The notes beneath the pieces were generated by a model. That model did not search any database. It was not told the origin of the DNA and saw nothing but the letters and a program-made list of their open reading frames with translations. A stretch of 64,000 bases of DNA from Candidatus Latescibacterota bacterium (GTDB lineage Bacteria; Latescibacterota; UBA2968; UBA8231): NCBI GenBank assembly GCA_021295675.1, contig JAGWBY010000001.1, positions 20,148 to 84,147 on the forward strand, written 5' to 3'. This document shows positions 42,673 to 52,182 of this stretch, piece after piece; the stretch's first letter is position 1, and each line of letters starts with the position of its first letter. The position numbers and the translations under genes were made by a program.

Positions 42673-44628
42673 CTAAGGTTCCTCTACGGTGAGTCGCTGG
42701 TTCGTTTGGATGGGGCCGTCCAAGGTCTGCTCTTGGCCCGAGGGCCAGCGCACCGTTAGGCGATCCACCGCCGCTGCCTCACCCAAGCCAAAGTAGAGTC
42801 CATAAACACTCTGCGACAGATACCCCGACTGCCCATCCTGCACTTGGGTATATACCTGATCGCCGGCTTCCACTGCGACCATTGCGCCCAATCCATCCCG
42901 ATTCGACGATTTTCCCACTAGGACCACTTCCACATAGCGCACCGTCCGATGCTGACTCAGGTCGCTGAGCAAGACCAGCGGCACCCCATTGAACTCATTG
43001 GTCACAATGTCGAGATCGCCATCGCCCTCCACATCGAACAGCGCCGACGAGCGCGTCCCCAAAGCACCGTACACCAGCAAGCCCCCTTCCTGCCCCTCGC
43101 AGCGCTTGTGCTTTAAATCCGCCTCGTCGCAGTCGAGGGCAAACCACGGCTGCGCGGTGCGACCGTCGCGTCGCGGCTCCACCCCTAACACAAACTCGCT
43201 ATCGAGGAAGCCGCGTCCTTGATCGTTGAGCAAGACAGTGTTGATCCCATAGCGAAAGGGGTAATTCATGCTCGAAGCCACGAACACATCCTGCCAGCCA
43301 TCGGCGTTGAGGTCGCCGCTGCTCAACCCCCACGGCCAATAATTTTCAGCACCGATTAGATCGGAGATTTCTTCGAACTGCCCCTCGTCTAGGTGGTGGT
43401 AAAAGGCATTGCCGAAGATACTTAATCCTTCGCTGCGCAAAAAATCGTCTGGATATTGGATATACGACTTGAGTTTTTCGTCCCAAGGCCCTGCCGGCTG
43501 ACTCATATCGGAGTGCATATCGGAGACGAAGAGATCCAATCGGCCGTCGTTGTCGTAGTCGAAGGCCTTGATTCCCATCGAACCCCACGGCGTTTTGGGG
43601 AACACTTCGCGGCTCTTTTTAACGAAATGCTGTCCTGCCACATTCTCGTAGTAGGAGTCATGTCCCTGCATATTGAGCACGTAGAGGTCCTGCCAGCCGT
43701 CCCCGTTGAAATCTACCGGACTGGCATCGCCCGACCAACTCGAATCCAATAACCCCGCTTCATGCGAGACGTCGGCGAAAACCCGCTGCCCCAGGTTCTT
43801 GAACAGTGTACTCTGTTCGGCGCGCTCGGGTTTCAAATGCCCGGAGAAGGCATCTTTAAAACCTCGGTAGTACTGATAGGTCGCCCCTGTCGCCAAACGC
43901 GTCGGATCGACCGCCGCCGTCCCCGTTTCATCTTTGGTATAGATTCCCACATTGGTCACAAACAGATCCAGCAATCCATCGTTATCGTAGTCGAAGAATT
44001 CGCCGGACGACGAGTGCGCCTGCCAGCCCGTGCCCGAATGCTCGGTTATATCTTTGAAGCGGCCGGTTCCGTCGTTGACCAAAAGCTGGTTGCCCAACCG
44101 CACTGCCGTGGCGTACAGATCGACATCGCCGTCGTTGTCAATGTCGCCAAACGACGCGCTCACCCCGATCCTATCGGCCAACTCCAAACTCGGCGTAGTG
44201 TGATTTTCAAAGCGTGCCCCGCCGAGATTGCGCCATAGCTGATTGCTTCCCACTTGGGTCGTAAAGTAGAGGTCGTAGCGTCCATCGCCATCCACATCCC
44301 CCACCGCTAGTCCATTTCCATGATCGTAGTGGACCGGGATGTGGTCCTTGGCGGAATCCTCTACCACTCTATTGCGAAACTCAATACCGCTAACTTTGAG
44401 TTGGTCGGTAAAGGAGAAGTCGCAAAAGACCTCGTAGGCTTGGGCCGCCTCCAATTGGGCTTGCTGGCGGGGCACCAACCACGACGGGTCGATGATTGCG
44501 GCGGGCTCGGGAAAGGGCTTGAGAATTTTTGCCGGCTCTGGCGCGTTAGATTCAGCGTAGGCGGTTTTTAAGGGAGCGAACGCAAGAATACACAGGGCAA
44601 AGGGGAAAGCTGCTTGACGGTTCGGCAT
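42673..44628 (-). CDS. CRTAC1-type FG-GAP/VCBS protein with ASPIC/UnbV domain, long form
   Basis: A 651-residue exported protein (signal MPNRQAAFPFALCILAFAPLKTAYA). The N-terminal about 100 residues are absent from the short CRTAC1 copies. Calcium loops are DVDGDGRYDLY, DIDNDGDVDLY, DYDNDGLLDLF, DFNGDGWQDLY, DYDNDGRLDLF, DLNADGWQDVF and DVEGDGDLDIV. The segment EFRNRVVEDSAKDHIPVHYD before the first blade and QPWFALDCDEADLKHKRC before the last are distinctive and may define a subfamily. The ASPIC/UnbV end (NRDGLGAMVAVEAG, SQSVYGLYFGLG, VRWPSGQEQTL) is complete. It is divergent from the fusion gene at 44759, with 130 bp between starts. Confidence 0.9.
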   Translation of the reverse strand: MPNRQAAFPFALCILAFAPLKTAYAESNAPEPAKILKPFPEPAAIIDPSWLVPRQQAQLEAAQAYEVFCDFSFTDQLKVSGIEFRNRVVEDSAKDHIPVHYDHGNGLAVGDVDGDGRYDLYFTTQVGSNQLWRNLGGARFENHTTPSLELADRIGVSASFGDIDNDGDVDLYATAVRLGNQLLVNDGTGRFKDITEHSGTGWQAHSSSGEFFDYDNDGLLDLFVTNVGIYTKDETGTAAVDPTRLATGATYQYYRGFKDAFSGHLKPERAEQSTLFKNLGQRVFADVSHEAGLLDSSWSGDASPVDFNGDGWQDLYVLNMQGHDSYYENVAGQHFVKKSREVFPKTPWGSMGIKAFDYDNDGRLDLFVSDMHSDMSQPAGPWDEKLKSYIQYPDDFLRSEGLSIFGNAFYHHLDEGQFEEISDLIGAENYWPWGLSSGDLNADGWQDVFVASSMNYPFRYGINTVLLNDQGRGFLDSEFVLGVEPRRDGRTAQPWFALDCDEADLKHKRCEGQEGGLLVYGALGTRSSALFDVEGDGDLDIVTNEFNGVPLVLLSDLSQHRTVRYVEVVLVGKSSNRDGLGAMVAVEAGDQVYTQVQDGQSGYLSQSVYGLYFGLGEAAAVDRLTVRWPSGQEQTLDGPIQTNQRLTVEEP

Positions 44629-44758
44629 AGTCTATACTTTTCGACGTATTTTGGCGTTTATGAGCGTGATTTTGCGTTAAGATGGGCGTTAAACAAGCAG
44701 CATGTCCCCCTTATGTCAAGCGATTGCGCCTTGCCGCCCCGCCCTTGTATTGGATATT

Positions 44759-47365
44759 ATGGACTCTCTCAAAAAGCCAAAGTCCAAAGCTTCGCAAACC
44801 ATGGTCTTCTACTCATCCGCCCATCGCCTGCTCTTGCTGTTCGCAATGGTCCCTCTACCCGCGATAGCCCAATACGAAGTGACCATAGAAGGCAAAGCCT
44901 ACCAGCTCACCCTCGCCCGCGACCTCGCCGCAGCAATCCAGGGAGCCGTTGCCGACACCGCACTCGAATACAACCGCCTTGTGGTACAGGGGCCGCTTGA
45001 ATTGACCGGCGACACCCTGCGCGCGGCGCTCGCCTTTGAGGACGTGCGCTTTACCAATCCCGTAGTTTTAGAACGCGCCGTTTTGCTGCAACCGATACAC
45101 TTTGTTCGTGCCCACTTCCAACAGGGTATTTCCCTGCTTGAAACCCGCTTCAAAGGTGGATTTTCCTGCCGCGACTGCCGCATCGTAGGCAAGGCTAATT
45201 TCAAACGGACTTTGTTTGCCGACAAAGTAGATTTTTCGGCCACCCAGTTTTCCGGCGCGGCCTTTTTTCAGCAGAGCGACTTTAGCGGAGAAACTACCTT
45301 TGAGCGCACTCAATTTGAGGACGTAGCCTATTTCGACCAGACTGTGTTCGCCCGCTCCACTTCTTTTCAGGATGCTTCCTTTGCGGATTTGGCCTCCTTC
45401 AAAGAAGCAGGGTGGCAAGCGACCGTTTCCTTTGCCGGCGCTCGCTTTGGCGAGGAGGCCCTGTTTGCGCAAAGCCGCTTTGCGGGAGCCGCTGCGTTCA
45501 CTGCGGCTTACTTCCGCAGCGCAGCCCACTTCGAGAGCGCCGATTTCTCCGCTACGGCTTCCTTCCGTCGAATCGTCTTTGCCGGTCCGGCCCGCTTTGT
45601 CGGTGTCCACTTTCGCACGTCGGCGTTCTTTGTTGACAGCCGCTTCAAACAGGAGGTCACCTTTGCCGGCGCGACTTTTACCCAGCCTTTTCGCCCCAGT
45701 GCCTACTTTAGTGTTGCTCCTGACTTAGCCGATGTGACCGCTCCTCTGATAGACCTAAAACCCAAGACCGCAGCCCGCCCGGTCCCACCGCCGGACACCG
45801 CCGATAGCTGCGGCCCCATTCAATTGGTCGATATAACCCAAGCGGCCGGTATAGACTTTAAGCACTACAACGGCTTTTCGGGCGAGTACTACTACGTCGA
45901 AACCTTTGGGTCTGGGGCGGCCTTTCTCGACGTTGATGGCGATGGCTGGCTCGATCTCTATCTGGTCAACGGCGCACCTCTAAGCGGCGAGCACCCCGAT
46001 CCGATTCCCACCAATCGCCTGTACCACAACACCGGTGCTGGCGGTTTCACTGATGTGACGGCTGCCTCGGGAGCCGGGCACACTGGCTACGGCATGGGCT
46101 GTGCGGCTGCTGACTACGATGCGGATGGAGACGTGGATCTCTACGTGACCAACGTTGGTCCCAACCTCCTGTTGCGCAACAAAGGCGACGGGCGCTTTGC
46201 TGACGCGACCGCAGCCGTGGGTGGGGGCGATACTCGGTGGGGCACTAGTTGCGGTTTTCTAGACTACGACCTCGACGGTGATTTGGATCTCTACGCGACC
46301 AATTACGTGGTCTTTGACCCGCAGAACAATATCGTCTGCGCCGAGGGTGGCATTCGCTCCTATTGCGAGCCGAAGTTCTACGAGCCGGTAGGCGATGTGC
46401 TCTACCGCAACGAAGACGGCCAATTCCGCGATGTGACGTTGGAGACGGGAATCCTCCACAAGGGGCGCGGCTTGGGCGTGGCCTTCGCGGATTACGACCT
46501 CGACGGCGACACCGATATTTATGTGGCCAACGACGGCACGATGAACTTTCTCTACCAAAACCAAGGGAACCGCTTTGCCGAGGTCGGCCTCTACGCCGGA
46601 GGACGCTACAACGAGGATGGCTTGGCCGAAGCTGGCATGGGAGTGGAGTTCGGGGATTGGGATAACGACGGGTTGCAAGATATTTTTGTGACCAACTTCG
46701 CCCAAGAGACCAATACCTTGTACGGCAACGATGGGCAGGGGCAATTCTACGACGTCACCCTTCGCGCCGGTTTGGCCGAGTGCAGTTACAAACCGCTGGG
46801 CTTTGGCACCAATTTTTTCGACTACGACAACGATGGCGACTTAGATCTCTTTGTCGCCAATGGCCACGTCATGGACAAAATCACCCAAGTACACCCCGAC
46901 CATGCCTATCCACAACCCAATCAGGTGCTCTGCAACCAGCGGGGGACCCACTTTGTCGATGTCTCTGCTAGGCTCGGCCCGGCGCTCGCGGTGGCCGCGG
47001 TAAGCCGCGCGTCGGCCAAGGCCGACTACGACAACGATGGCGACCTAGACCTGCTAGTGACCAATGTTGCCGCCGCCCCCAACCTCCTGCGCAACGACGG
47101 GGGCAACCGGCAGCACTGGCTGACGATTCAGTTGGGGAACACCGCGCAGCACGCCCGCGTCGCCGTGACGGCCGGTGGGCAGCGCCAAGTCAAGGAGCAT
47201 CAGTCGGGCGGGAGTTATCTTGCGAGCAGCGATCCTCGTCTCCACTTTGGCCTAGGAGGGGCCACCGAGGCCACAGTCGAAATCCGCTGGCCCGACGGCG
47301 CGTTGCAAAAAATAGAAGCAGTGGCGGCCAATCAAATCCTGCACATAATTCAATCCAAACCCTGA
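44759..47365 (+). CDS. Pentapeptide-repeat / FG-GAP / ASPIC-UnbV fusion protein
   Basis: An 868-residue exported protein from ATG 44759; ATG 44801 (MVFYSSAHRLLLLFAMVPLPA) may be the true start, since it begins the signal peptide. Residues about 95-320 are pentapeptide-like repeats with a phenylalanine every five residues (FKRTLFADKVDFSATQFSGA, FEDVAYFDQTVFARSTSFQD), predicted to form a right-handed quadrilateral beta-helix. The rest is a close paralogue of the protein at 16750: GIDFKHYNG..GEYYYVETFG, then seven calcium loops (DVDGDGWLDLY to DYDNDGDLDLL) and an ASPIC/UnbV end (SGGSYLASSDPRLHFGLG, IRWPDGALQKI). A TPR lipoprotein gene follows after 16 bp. I know of no described function for this domain combination. 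Confidence 0.88.
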   Translation: MDSLKKPKSKASQTMVFYSSAHRLLLLFAMVPLPAIAQYEVTIEGKAYQLTLARDLAAAIQGAVADTALEYNRLVVQGPLELTGDTLRAALAFEDVRFTNPVVLERAVLLQPIHFVRAHFQQGISLLETRFKGGFSCRDCRIVGKANFKRTLFADKVDFSATQFSGAAFFQQSDFSGETTFERTQFEDVAYFDQTVFARSTSFQDASFADLASFKEAGWQATVSFAGARFGEEALFAQSRFAGAAAFTAAYFRSAAHFESADFSATASFRRIVFAGPARFVGVHFRTSAFFVDSRFKQEVTFAGATFTQPFRPSAYFSVAPDLADVTAPLIDLKPKTAARPVPPPDTADSCGPIQLVDITQAAGIDFKHYNGFSGEYYYVETFGSGAAFLDVDGDGWLDLYLVNGAPLSGEHPDPIPTNRLYHNTGAGGFTDVTAASGAGHTGYGMGCAAADYDADGDVDLYVTNVGPNLLLRNKGDGRFADATAAVGGGDTRWGTSCGFLDYDLDGDLDLYATNYVVFDPQNNIVCAEGGIRSYCEPKFYEPVGDVLYRNEDGQFRDVTLETGILHKGRGLGVAFADYDLDGDTDIYVANDGTMNFLYQNQGNRFAEVGLYAGGRYNEDGLAEAGMGVEFGDWDNDGLQDIFVTNFAQETNTLYGNDGQGQFYDVTLRAGLAECSYKPLGFGTNFFDYDNDGDLDLFVANGHVMDKITQVHPDHAYPQPNQVLCNQRGTHFVDVSARLGPALAVAAVSRASAKADYDNDGDLDLLVTNVAAAPNLLRNDGGNRQHWLTIQLGNTAQHARVAVTAGGQRQVKEHQSGGSYLASSDPRLHFGLGGATEATVEIRWPDGALQKIEAVAANQILHIIQSKP

Positions 47366-47381
47366 TGCCAAGGAGTTGCAG

Positions 47382-49367
47382 ATGAACACCAACTCCCTCG
47401 TACCGCGACCGCTGTACAATCTTTGCGCTATTTTTCTAATTCTGGGCACGGCCTGCTCCCAAGACCCCGATGACGACGCCTTAGAAAAGCACCTCCGCCT
47501 CACCCGCCAAAATCCCACCGCACCGCCCGCGTACTACAACTTGGCCGTAGCCTATACGCAAGCCGGCCGCTACGACGAAGCCCAGCAAAACTATGCCAAA
47601 GCCCTCGACCTCGATCCAAACTACGCCCTCGCCCACGATGGCTTGGGGCTTTTGGCCCAGCGGCGTGGTGCCCTGGACGAAGCCGCGGCCCACTTTCAAA
47701 AAGCTATTGAACTCGACTCCACCTTGGCTGCGACGAGCAATAATCTGGGCAATATTCACTACGAGGATGGAGCCTTGGAAAAATCCGTCGCCGCGTATCA
47801 AGCGGCCGTGCGCCAAGCCCCAGAGGACATCGCGTTCTACATCAATCTCGCCCGCGCCCTGCGCGATCGGCGGGAACTCGACCAAGCGGTGGACGTCCTG
47901 TTGCGGGCCGTTGACCGCGACCCTTTTTCCCGGGAAGTCCACGCGGCCTTGGGTCATCTGTACGCCGAAGATTTGCGCGTTGAAGATGCGGTGGTCGCCT
48001 ATGGCGAGGCCCTCCGCATTGCGCCCAGTGCCGATATCCACCTCCGCTTGGGGGACGTCTATACTCGCGTTGAAAAGTTGGACGAGGCGGTGCGCGAATA
48101 CGAAAGTGCCTTGGAGTTGGACCAAGATAATGCCGAAGCTCGTTACAAGTTGGGAGCTATTTACGCTACCCAGCAGCGGATTCCCGAAGCAGTAGCTTTA
48201 GCCGAAAAAGCCGTCGCACTAGATTCGACCCAGACGGCGGCCCTGCAGCTTTTGTCGCGGCTGTATGTCAATCAGGGCTTTTACGACAAGGCCGAAAGAG
48301 CACTGCTGCAAGCCATTGAAGCTGATCCCAACCTGATGGAAGCCCGCAGCGAACTCGGAGCTCTCTACATCCGCCAAACCCAGTACCAAAAAGCCGAAGC
48401 TATCTTAAAAGAAGCCGTAGGAAAGGATCCACAGCACGGCGAATCTTGGCGTCAGTTGGGTCTGCTCTATAGCGATTTGAATCGCCCTGAGGAAGCGGCC
48501 AAGATGCTGCGCCGAGTTCTCGCCATTAATCCCTTACATCCGGAAGCCCTTTACAACTTAGCTAACGTTCTTCTCGCTCTTGGCCAAACGACTGAGGCCG
48601 AGCGCCTGCAAAACCGCTTTGAACGCCTCGGACGTCTCCACGACCACATCAATCAGCTACAGCAGACGCTCGACGCTACTCCGGCCAACGTCGCAGTTCG
48701 TTTGCGCTTGGCGCGTGCTTATCTCGCGCTTCGGCAGTGGGAAAAGGCCGAAGCCCAGTACCGGTCGCTGCTCTCTGTTGCGCCCACCTATTTGGAGGCG
48801 CGCCTCCAGTTAAGTGGTCTCTACGCCCAGCATGGCAAGCTCGCTAGGGCACTGCGGGTGTGCCAAGAGGCCCTAGCGCACAGTCCCCCGGACTCGGCCC
48901 TCTATAAAATTTACTTTGCGCTCGGTCATCTCTACCACGCACAGGGCCGTATCGAGGAGGCCGAGGCCGCCTTAGAGCGCACGTTGGCGCTAGAGTCTAC
49001 CCATGCCCAAGCCTATAGCAATCTGGGCAATCTCTACCTAGAAAAAAACGATCTTCAACAGGCGGCGACGGCCTACCAAAAGGCGCTTGAAGTAGCGCCC
49101 GACTTTGCCGAGGCCCACTACAACTTGGGCCACCTCTATGCCCAACAGAAGGCCCGTGCTAAGGCCGAGCGCCAGTACCAAGCCGCTCTGCGTGCGGATT
49201 CTACCTACGCCAGGGCGCATTATGCACTTGGCGTTCTCTACCAAGAGGCGGCGCAACCCCGCCAAGCCGTCCGCGCGTACAAGCATTTTCTCGCGCAGTG
49301 GCGGGGCGATCCCCGTCTAACCCAAGCCGCTCAAGAGGCGTTAGCACGACTGGCAGATTCCCAGTAG
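47382..49367 (+). CDS. Long TPR-repeat lipoprotein
   Basis: A 661-residue protein from ATG 47382, with AAGGAG at 47370-47375. A lipoprotein signal ends in LGTACSQD, the Cys being the lipid site. About 17 tetratricopeptide repeats fill the rest (PPAYYNLAVAYTQAGRYDEA, YALAHDGLGLLAQRRGALDE, AQAYSNLGNLYLEKNDLQQA, FAEAHYNLGHLYAQQKARAK). It parallels the TPR lipoprotein at 15133 in signal type and repeat style, and again neighbours a CRTAC1 paralogue, here in the same transcription direction. Role by inference: envelope scaffold for the adjacent propeller protein. Confidence 0.88.
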   Translation: MNTNSLVPRPLYNLCAIFLILGTACSQDPDDDALEKHLRLTRQNPTAPPAYYNLAVAYTQAGRYDEAQQNYAKALDLDPNYALAHDGLGLLAQRRGALDEAAAHFQKAIELDSTLAATSNNLGNIHYEDGALEKSVAAYQAAVRQAPEDIAFYINLARALRDRRELDQAVDVLLRAVDRDPFSREVHAALGHLYAEDLRVEDAVVAYGEALRIAPSADIHLRLGDVYTRVEKLDEAVREYESALELDQDNAEARYKLGAIYATQQRIPEAVALAEKAVALDSTQTAALQLLSRLYVNQGFYDKAERALLQAIEADPNLMEARSELGALYIRQTQYQKAEAILKEAVGKDPQHGESWRQLGLLYSDLNRPEEAAKMLRRVLAINPLHPEALYNLANVLLALGQTTEAERLQNRFERLGRLHDHINQLQQTLDATPANVAVRLRLARAYLALRQWEKAEAQYRSLLSVAPTYLEARLQLSGLYAQHGKLARALRVCQEALAHSPPDSALYKIYFALGHLYHAQGRIEEAEAALERTLALESTHAQAYSNLGNLYLEKNDLQQAATAYQKALEVAPDFAEAHYNLGHLYAQQKARAKAERQYQAALRADSTYARAHYALGVLYQEAAQPRQAVRAYKHFLAQWRGDPRLTQAAQEALARLADSQ

Positions 49368-49394
49368 AGCAGGTCAAAGAAATGAGGATAAGTA

Positions 49395-50165
49395 ATGAAC
49401 ACAGCATTCGCCGGTATTTTCTTGGTCGCGCTGCTAGCCACCCAGGCGGCAGCGTTCTCGCAAACCGAGTTCCACCTGCAATACGGCAAACACAAGAATC
49501 CATTCTCGGCAGCCACACAACAGACCTTTGTCTTTACCGTGCAACAAGCTGCGGGATGGAAATTAGGCGACAGCTTCTTCTTCATCGACTACCTCGATGA
49601 CGATGCCCGCGACGGCTTCAACGACCGAGATTTCTACGGCGAGTGGTATCCAACCCTGAGTCTCGGCAAGCTGACCAAAAGGGAATTGCGCGTCGGCCCC
49701 ATTCGAGATTTTGCCCTGATTGCCGGGGTCAACGTCGGCGGCGACGCCGACGTCGTGAAGTACCTGCCCGGTCTGCGGGCCTCTTGGGACCTGCCGGGAT
49801 TCCTGTTCCTGAATACGGATCTGACGGCCTATATTGACGACAACATCGGCGTCGAAGGTGGCGGTGCCCCCAAAGAGGACAACAGCTTCATACTCGACGT
49901 CAATTGGGCCTTGCCCATCAATGTTGGCAGTCTGTCCTTGGCCATTGTCGGCCATGCCGAGTACTTGGGCGGCCGAACCAACGAATTCGGTGAAAACGTC
50001 AAGGAGTGGATTCTCGCTCAGCCGCAGTTTACTTGGGATCTGGGCAAAGTGGTCGGAGCGCCCAATCAGCTCATGGTCGGCATTGAGTACCAGTACTGGC
50101 TCAATAAGCTCGGAACGGATGAGGATGAGAGTACGGCCCAGTTGTTGGTGGTATGGCGTTTGTGA
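49395..50165 (+). CDS. Tsx-like nucleoside-specific outer-membrane channel
   Basis: A 256-residue exported protein with signal MNTAFAGIFLVALLATQAAAFSQ. The strand pattern FHLQYGKHKN, then TFVFTVQQAAGWKLGDSFFFIDY, DFYGEWYPTLSLGKL and FTWDLGKVVGAPNQLMVGIEYQYW is that of the Tsx / outer-membrane protein OmpK group, 12-stranded channels for nucleosides. It ends in LLVVWRL, an alternating final strand. The next gene is a nucleobase permease, which supports nucleoside or base uptake across both membranes. The gene starts 27 bp after the TPR gene and may share its transcript. Confidence 0.8.
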   Translation: MNTAFAGIFLVALLATQAAAFSQTEFHLQYGKHKNPFSAATQQTFVFTVQQAAGWKLGDSFFFIDYLDDDARDGFNDRDFYGEWYPTLSLGKLTKRELRVGPIRDFALIAGVNVGGDADVVKYLPGLRASWDLPGFLFLNTDLTAYIDDNIGVEGGGAPKEDNSFILDVNWALPINVGSLSLAIVGHAEYLGGRTNEFGENVKEWILAQPQFTWDLGKVVGAPNQLMVGIEYQYWLNKLGTDEDESTAQLLVVWRL

Positions 50166-50275
50166 AGGTGACGGAGGCGTTTGGCGCGAGTATGAGATGG
50201 CGCATCCGTTGAGTTCGTCGCATCTGTCTCCGGACGGATCTGCAGTGCAATCTGATTGAAAGGGTTAATTAGGCA

Positions 50276-51982
50276 ATGGCGCAAGTAAACGAATACATCC
50301 GCTACGAGCCGGACGAGCGCCCTCCCCACTCCATCGCCGCTGGGGTTGGCTTTCAGGCCGCGGTGGTCATCATCGCGCCGGTGGTGCTCAGCGCGATCAT
50401 TATTGGCCGGGCGGCCAACCAGCCGGAGAGTTACCTGACTTGGATCGCCTTCGCGGCGCTGCTGATCAGTGGAGTGAGCACGATTCTGCAAGCGGTGCGG
50501 GTCGGGCGGATCGGGGCCGGGCACGTGCTCGTCATGGGTACTTCCGGTGCTTTCATCGCGGTTTGCATCACGGCACTAGTGCAGGGCGGACCGTCCCTGA
50601 TGGCGAGCCTGATCGTGGTCTCGTCGCTGTTTCAGTTTGCCCTAGCCGCGCGGCTTTCGCTATTGCGCCGAATCCTCACACCGGTTGTCTCCGGCACGGT
50701 GATCATGCTGATCGCCGTCACGGTCATGCCGATCGTTTTCGGCTTGCTGACGGATGTGCCCGAGGGTACGCCATCGGCTGCTGCTCCGACTGCGGCCGGT
50801 GCGACGCTCGTCGTCCTTGTGGTGCTAGCACTGCGCGCCCCAGTAACTTGGCGACTGTGGGCACCGCTCATCGGCATTGTGGTGGGCTGTGTGGTGGCCG
50901 CTCCCTTCGGACTGTACGACATTCAGCCCGTAATTGCAGCGCCTTGGATCGGTTTTCCCGATGGCGCGTGGCCGGGATTGGACCTGACGTTCAGTGCGGA
51001 ATTCTGGGCACTACTGCCGGCGTTTGTGCTCGTTACTCTGGTAGGCGCGATTGAGACCATTGGCGACGGCGTTGCCATCCAACGAGTCTCGCGGCGCGAG
51101 CCACGGGCAACCGATTTTCGCTTGGTCCAGGGCGCTCTCAACGCCGATGGGATGGGCAACCTGTTATCCGGGCTGATTGGGACGCCTCCCAACACGACCT
51201 ACTCAACCAGTATATCGCTCGCCGAACTGACCGGGATCGCCGCGCGCCGCGTCGGGGTGTACGTCGGGGCCATCTTCGCGGTACTGGCCTTATCGCCCAA
51301 GGTGACGGCTCTCCTGATCGCCATTCCCAACCCCGTAGGGGCGGCCTATGTAACCCTGCTAATAGGTCTGCTTTTCGTCCAAGGTATGAGGTTGGTCGTT
51401 GAGAGCGGCCTCAATCACCGCAAGGCCGCGGTGGTGGGGTTGTCGTTCTGGCTTGGTGTGGGCTTTCAGAATCAGGTGATTTTCGCCGACTTGCTGGGCG
51501 GGACGTGGGGCACCTTGCTCGGCAATGGCATGACCGCTGGTTGTATTACGGCGATTGTGTTGACCGCATTCATGGAGCTGACGGCTCCGCGCCGCCGACG
51601 CCTAGAGGTCGAGTTAGCCGCTGTCTCGTTGCCCAGGATCGACGAGTTTCTCCGCGCCTTTGCCGCGAAAATCGGCTGGGACGAGCCAGCGACCGAGCGG
51701 CTGTGCGCTGCCGGAGAAGAGACTTTGGCGATTCTGACGCAACAAGCTGAGGACGATGCAGCGGCTGACGGACGGCACTTGATCCTCACTGCACGGCCCG
51801 CCGAAGGGGCGGTGGAGCTGGAGTTTTTGGCGACTGCTGCGGGAGAAAATCTCGAAGATCGGCTGGCATATCTGAGCGAACAGCCCGAGATAATAGACGA
51901 AGGCGAGATTTCGTTCCGTCTGTTGCGGCACTACGCCTCTGCGGTGCGGCACCAGACGGTACAGGTCGAGCGCACGCCTTAG
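50276..51982 (+). CDS. NCS2-family nucleobase permease with C-terminal HATPase/RsbW-like domain
   Basis: A 568-residue inner-membrane protein. Residues about 20-440 have some 12-14 hydrophobic segments in the nucleobase:cation symporter-2 pattern (GHVLVMGTSGAFIAV, the LVGAIETIGDGVAIQRVS carrier motif, and LSGLIGTPPNTTYSTSI). Residues about 455-560 are soluble (RIDEFLRAFAAKIGWDE, RLCAAGEETLAILTQ, GEISFRLLRHYASAVRHQT), resembling a degenerate GHKL/RsbW-type ATPase domain. The usual N-box Asn is not evident, so it may be a regulatory or binding module. Permeases of this family import xanthine, uracil or similar bases. The Tsx-like gene upstream gives a matching outer-membrane route. Confidence 0.83.
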   Translation: MAQVNEYIRYEPDERPPHSIAAGVGFQAAVVIIAPVVLSAIIIGRAANQPESYLTWIAFAALLISGVSTILQAVRVGRIGAGHVLVMGTSGAFIAVCITALVQGGPSLMASLIVVSSLFQFALAARLSLLRRILTPVVSGTVIMLIAVTVMPIVFGLLTDVPEGTPSAAAPTAAGATLVVLVVLALRAPVTWRLWAPLIGIVVGCVVAAPFGLYDIQPVIAAPWIGFPDGAWPGLDLTFSAEFWALLPAFVLVTLVGAIETIGDGVAIQRVSRREPRATDFRLVQGALNADGMGNLLSGLIGTPPNTTYSTSISLAELTGIAARRVGVYVGAIFAVLALSPKVTALLIAIPNPVGAAYVTLLIGLLFVQGMRLVVESGLNHRKAAVVGLSFWLGVGFQNQVIFADLLGGTWGTLLGNGMTAGCITAIVLTAFMELTAPRRRRLEVELAAVSLPRIDEFLRAFAAKIGWDEPATERLCAAGEETLAILTQQAEDDAAADGRHLILTARPAEGAVELEFLATAAGENLEDRLAYLSEQPEIIDEGEISFRLLRHYASAVRHQTVQVERTP

Positions 51983-52010
51983 ATCGGTTGGGCCTTCCCT
52001 TTGTTTATGT

Positions 52011-52182
52011 ACTGATGTTAAGCACAGGCCCTAGGTATGAGATGCTTCGCTTTGCTCAGCATGACAAGTGCTGGCTTACTAGCTTTCCTGTGTCATGCTG
52101 AGCCTTTCGGCTTCGCTCAAGATAAACTCCGCGAAGCGGAGTCGAAGCATCGTATTCCTCGATGCCCATGCGTAACATCACT
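52011..52182. mobile_element. MITE-like element, copy C (172 bp)
   Basis: Ends are ACTGATGTTAAGCAC (left) and GCGTAACATCACT (right). The interior matches copies A and B, but one arm carries an extra segment of about 25 bases (including GGCTTCGCTCAAGATAAAC). The flanks TATGT and TGTGC do not form a clean duplication, so the copy is older or was altered. Its right end supplies the stop codon of the minus-strand CRTAC1-like gene (TGA at 52180-52178). Confidence 0.78.
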
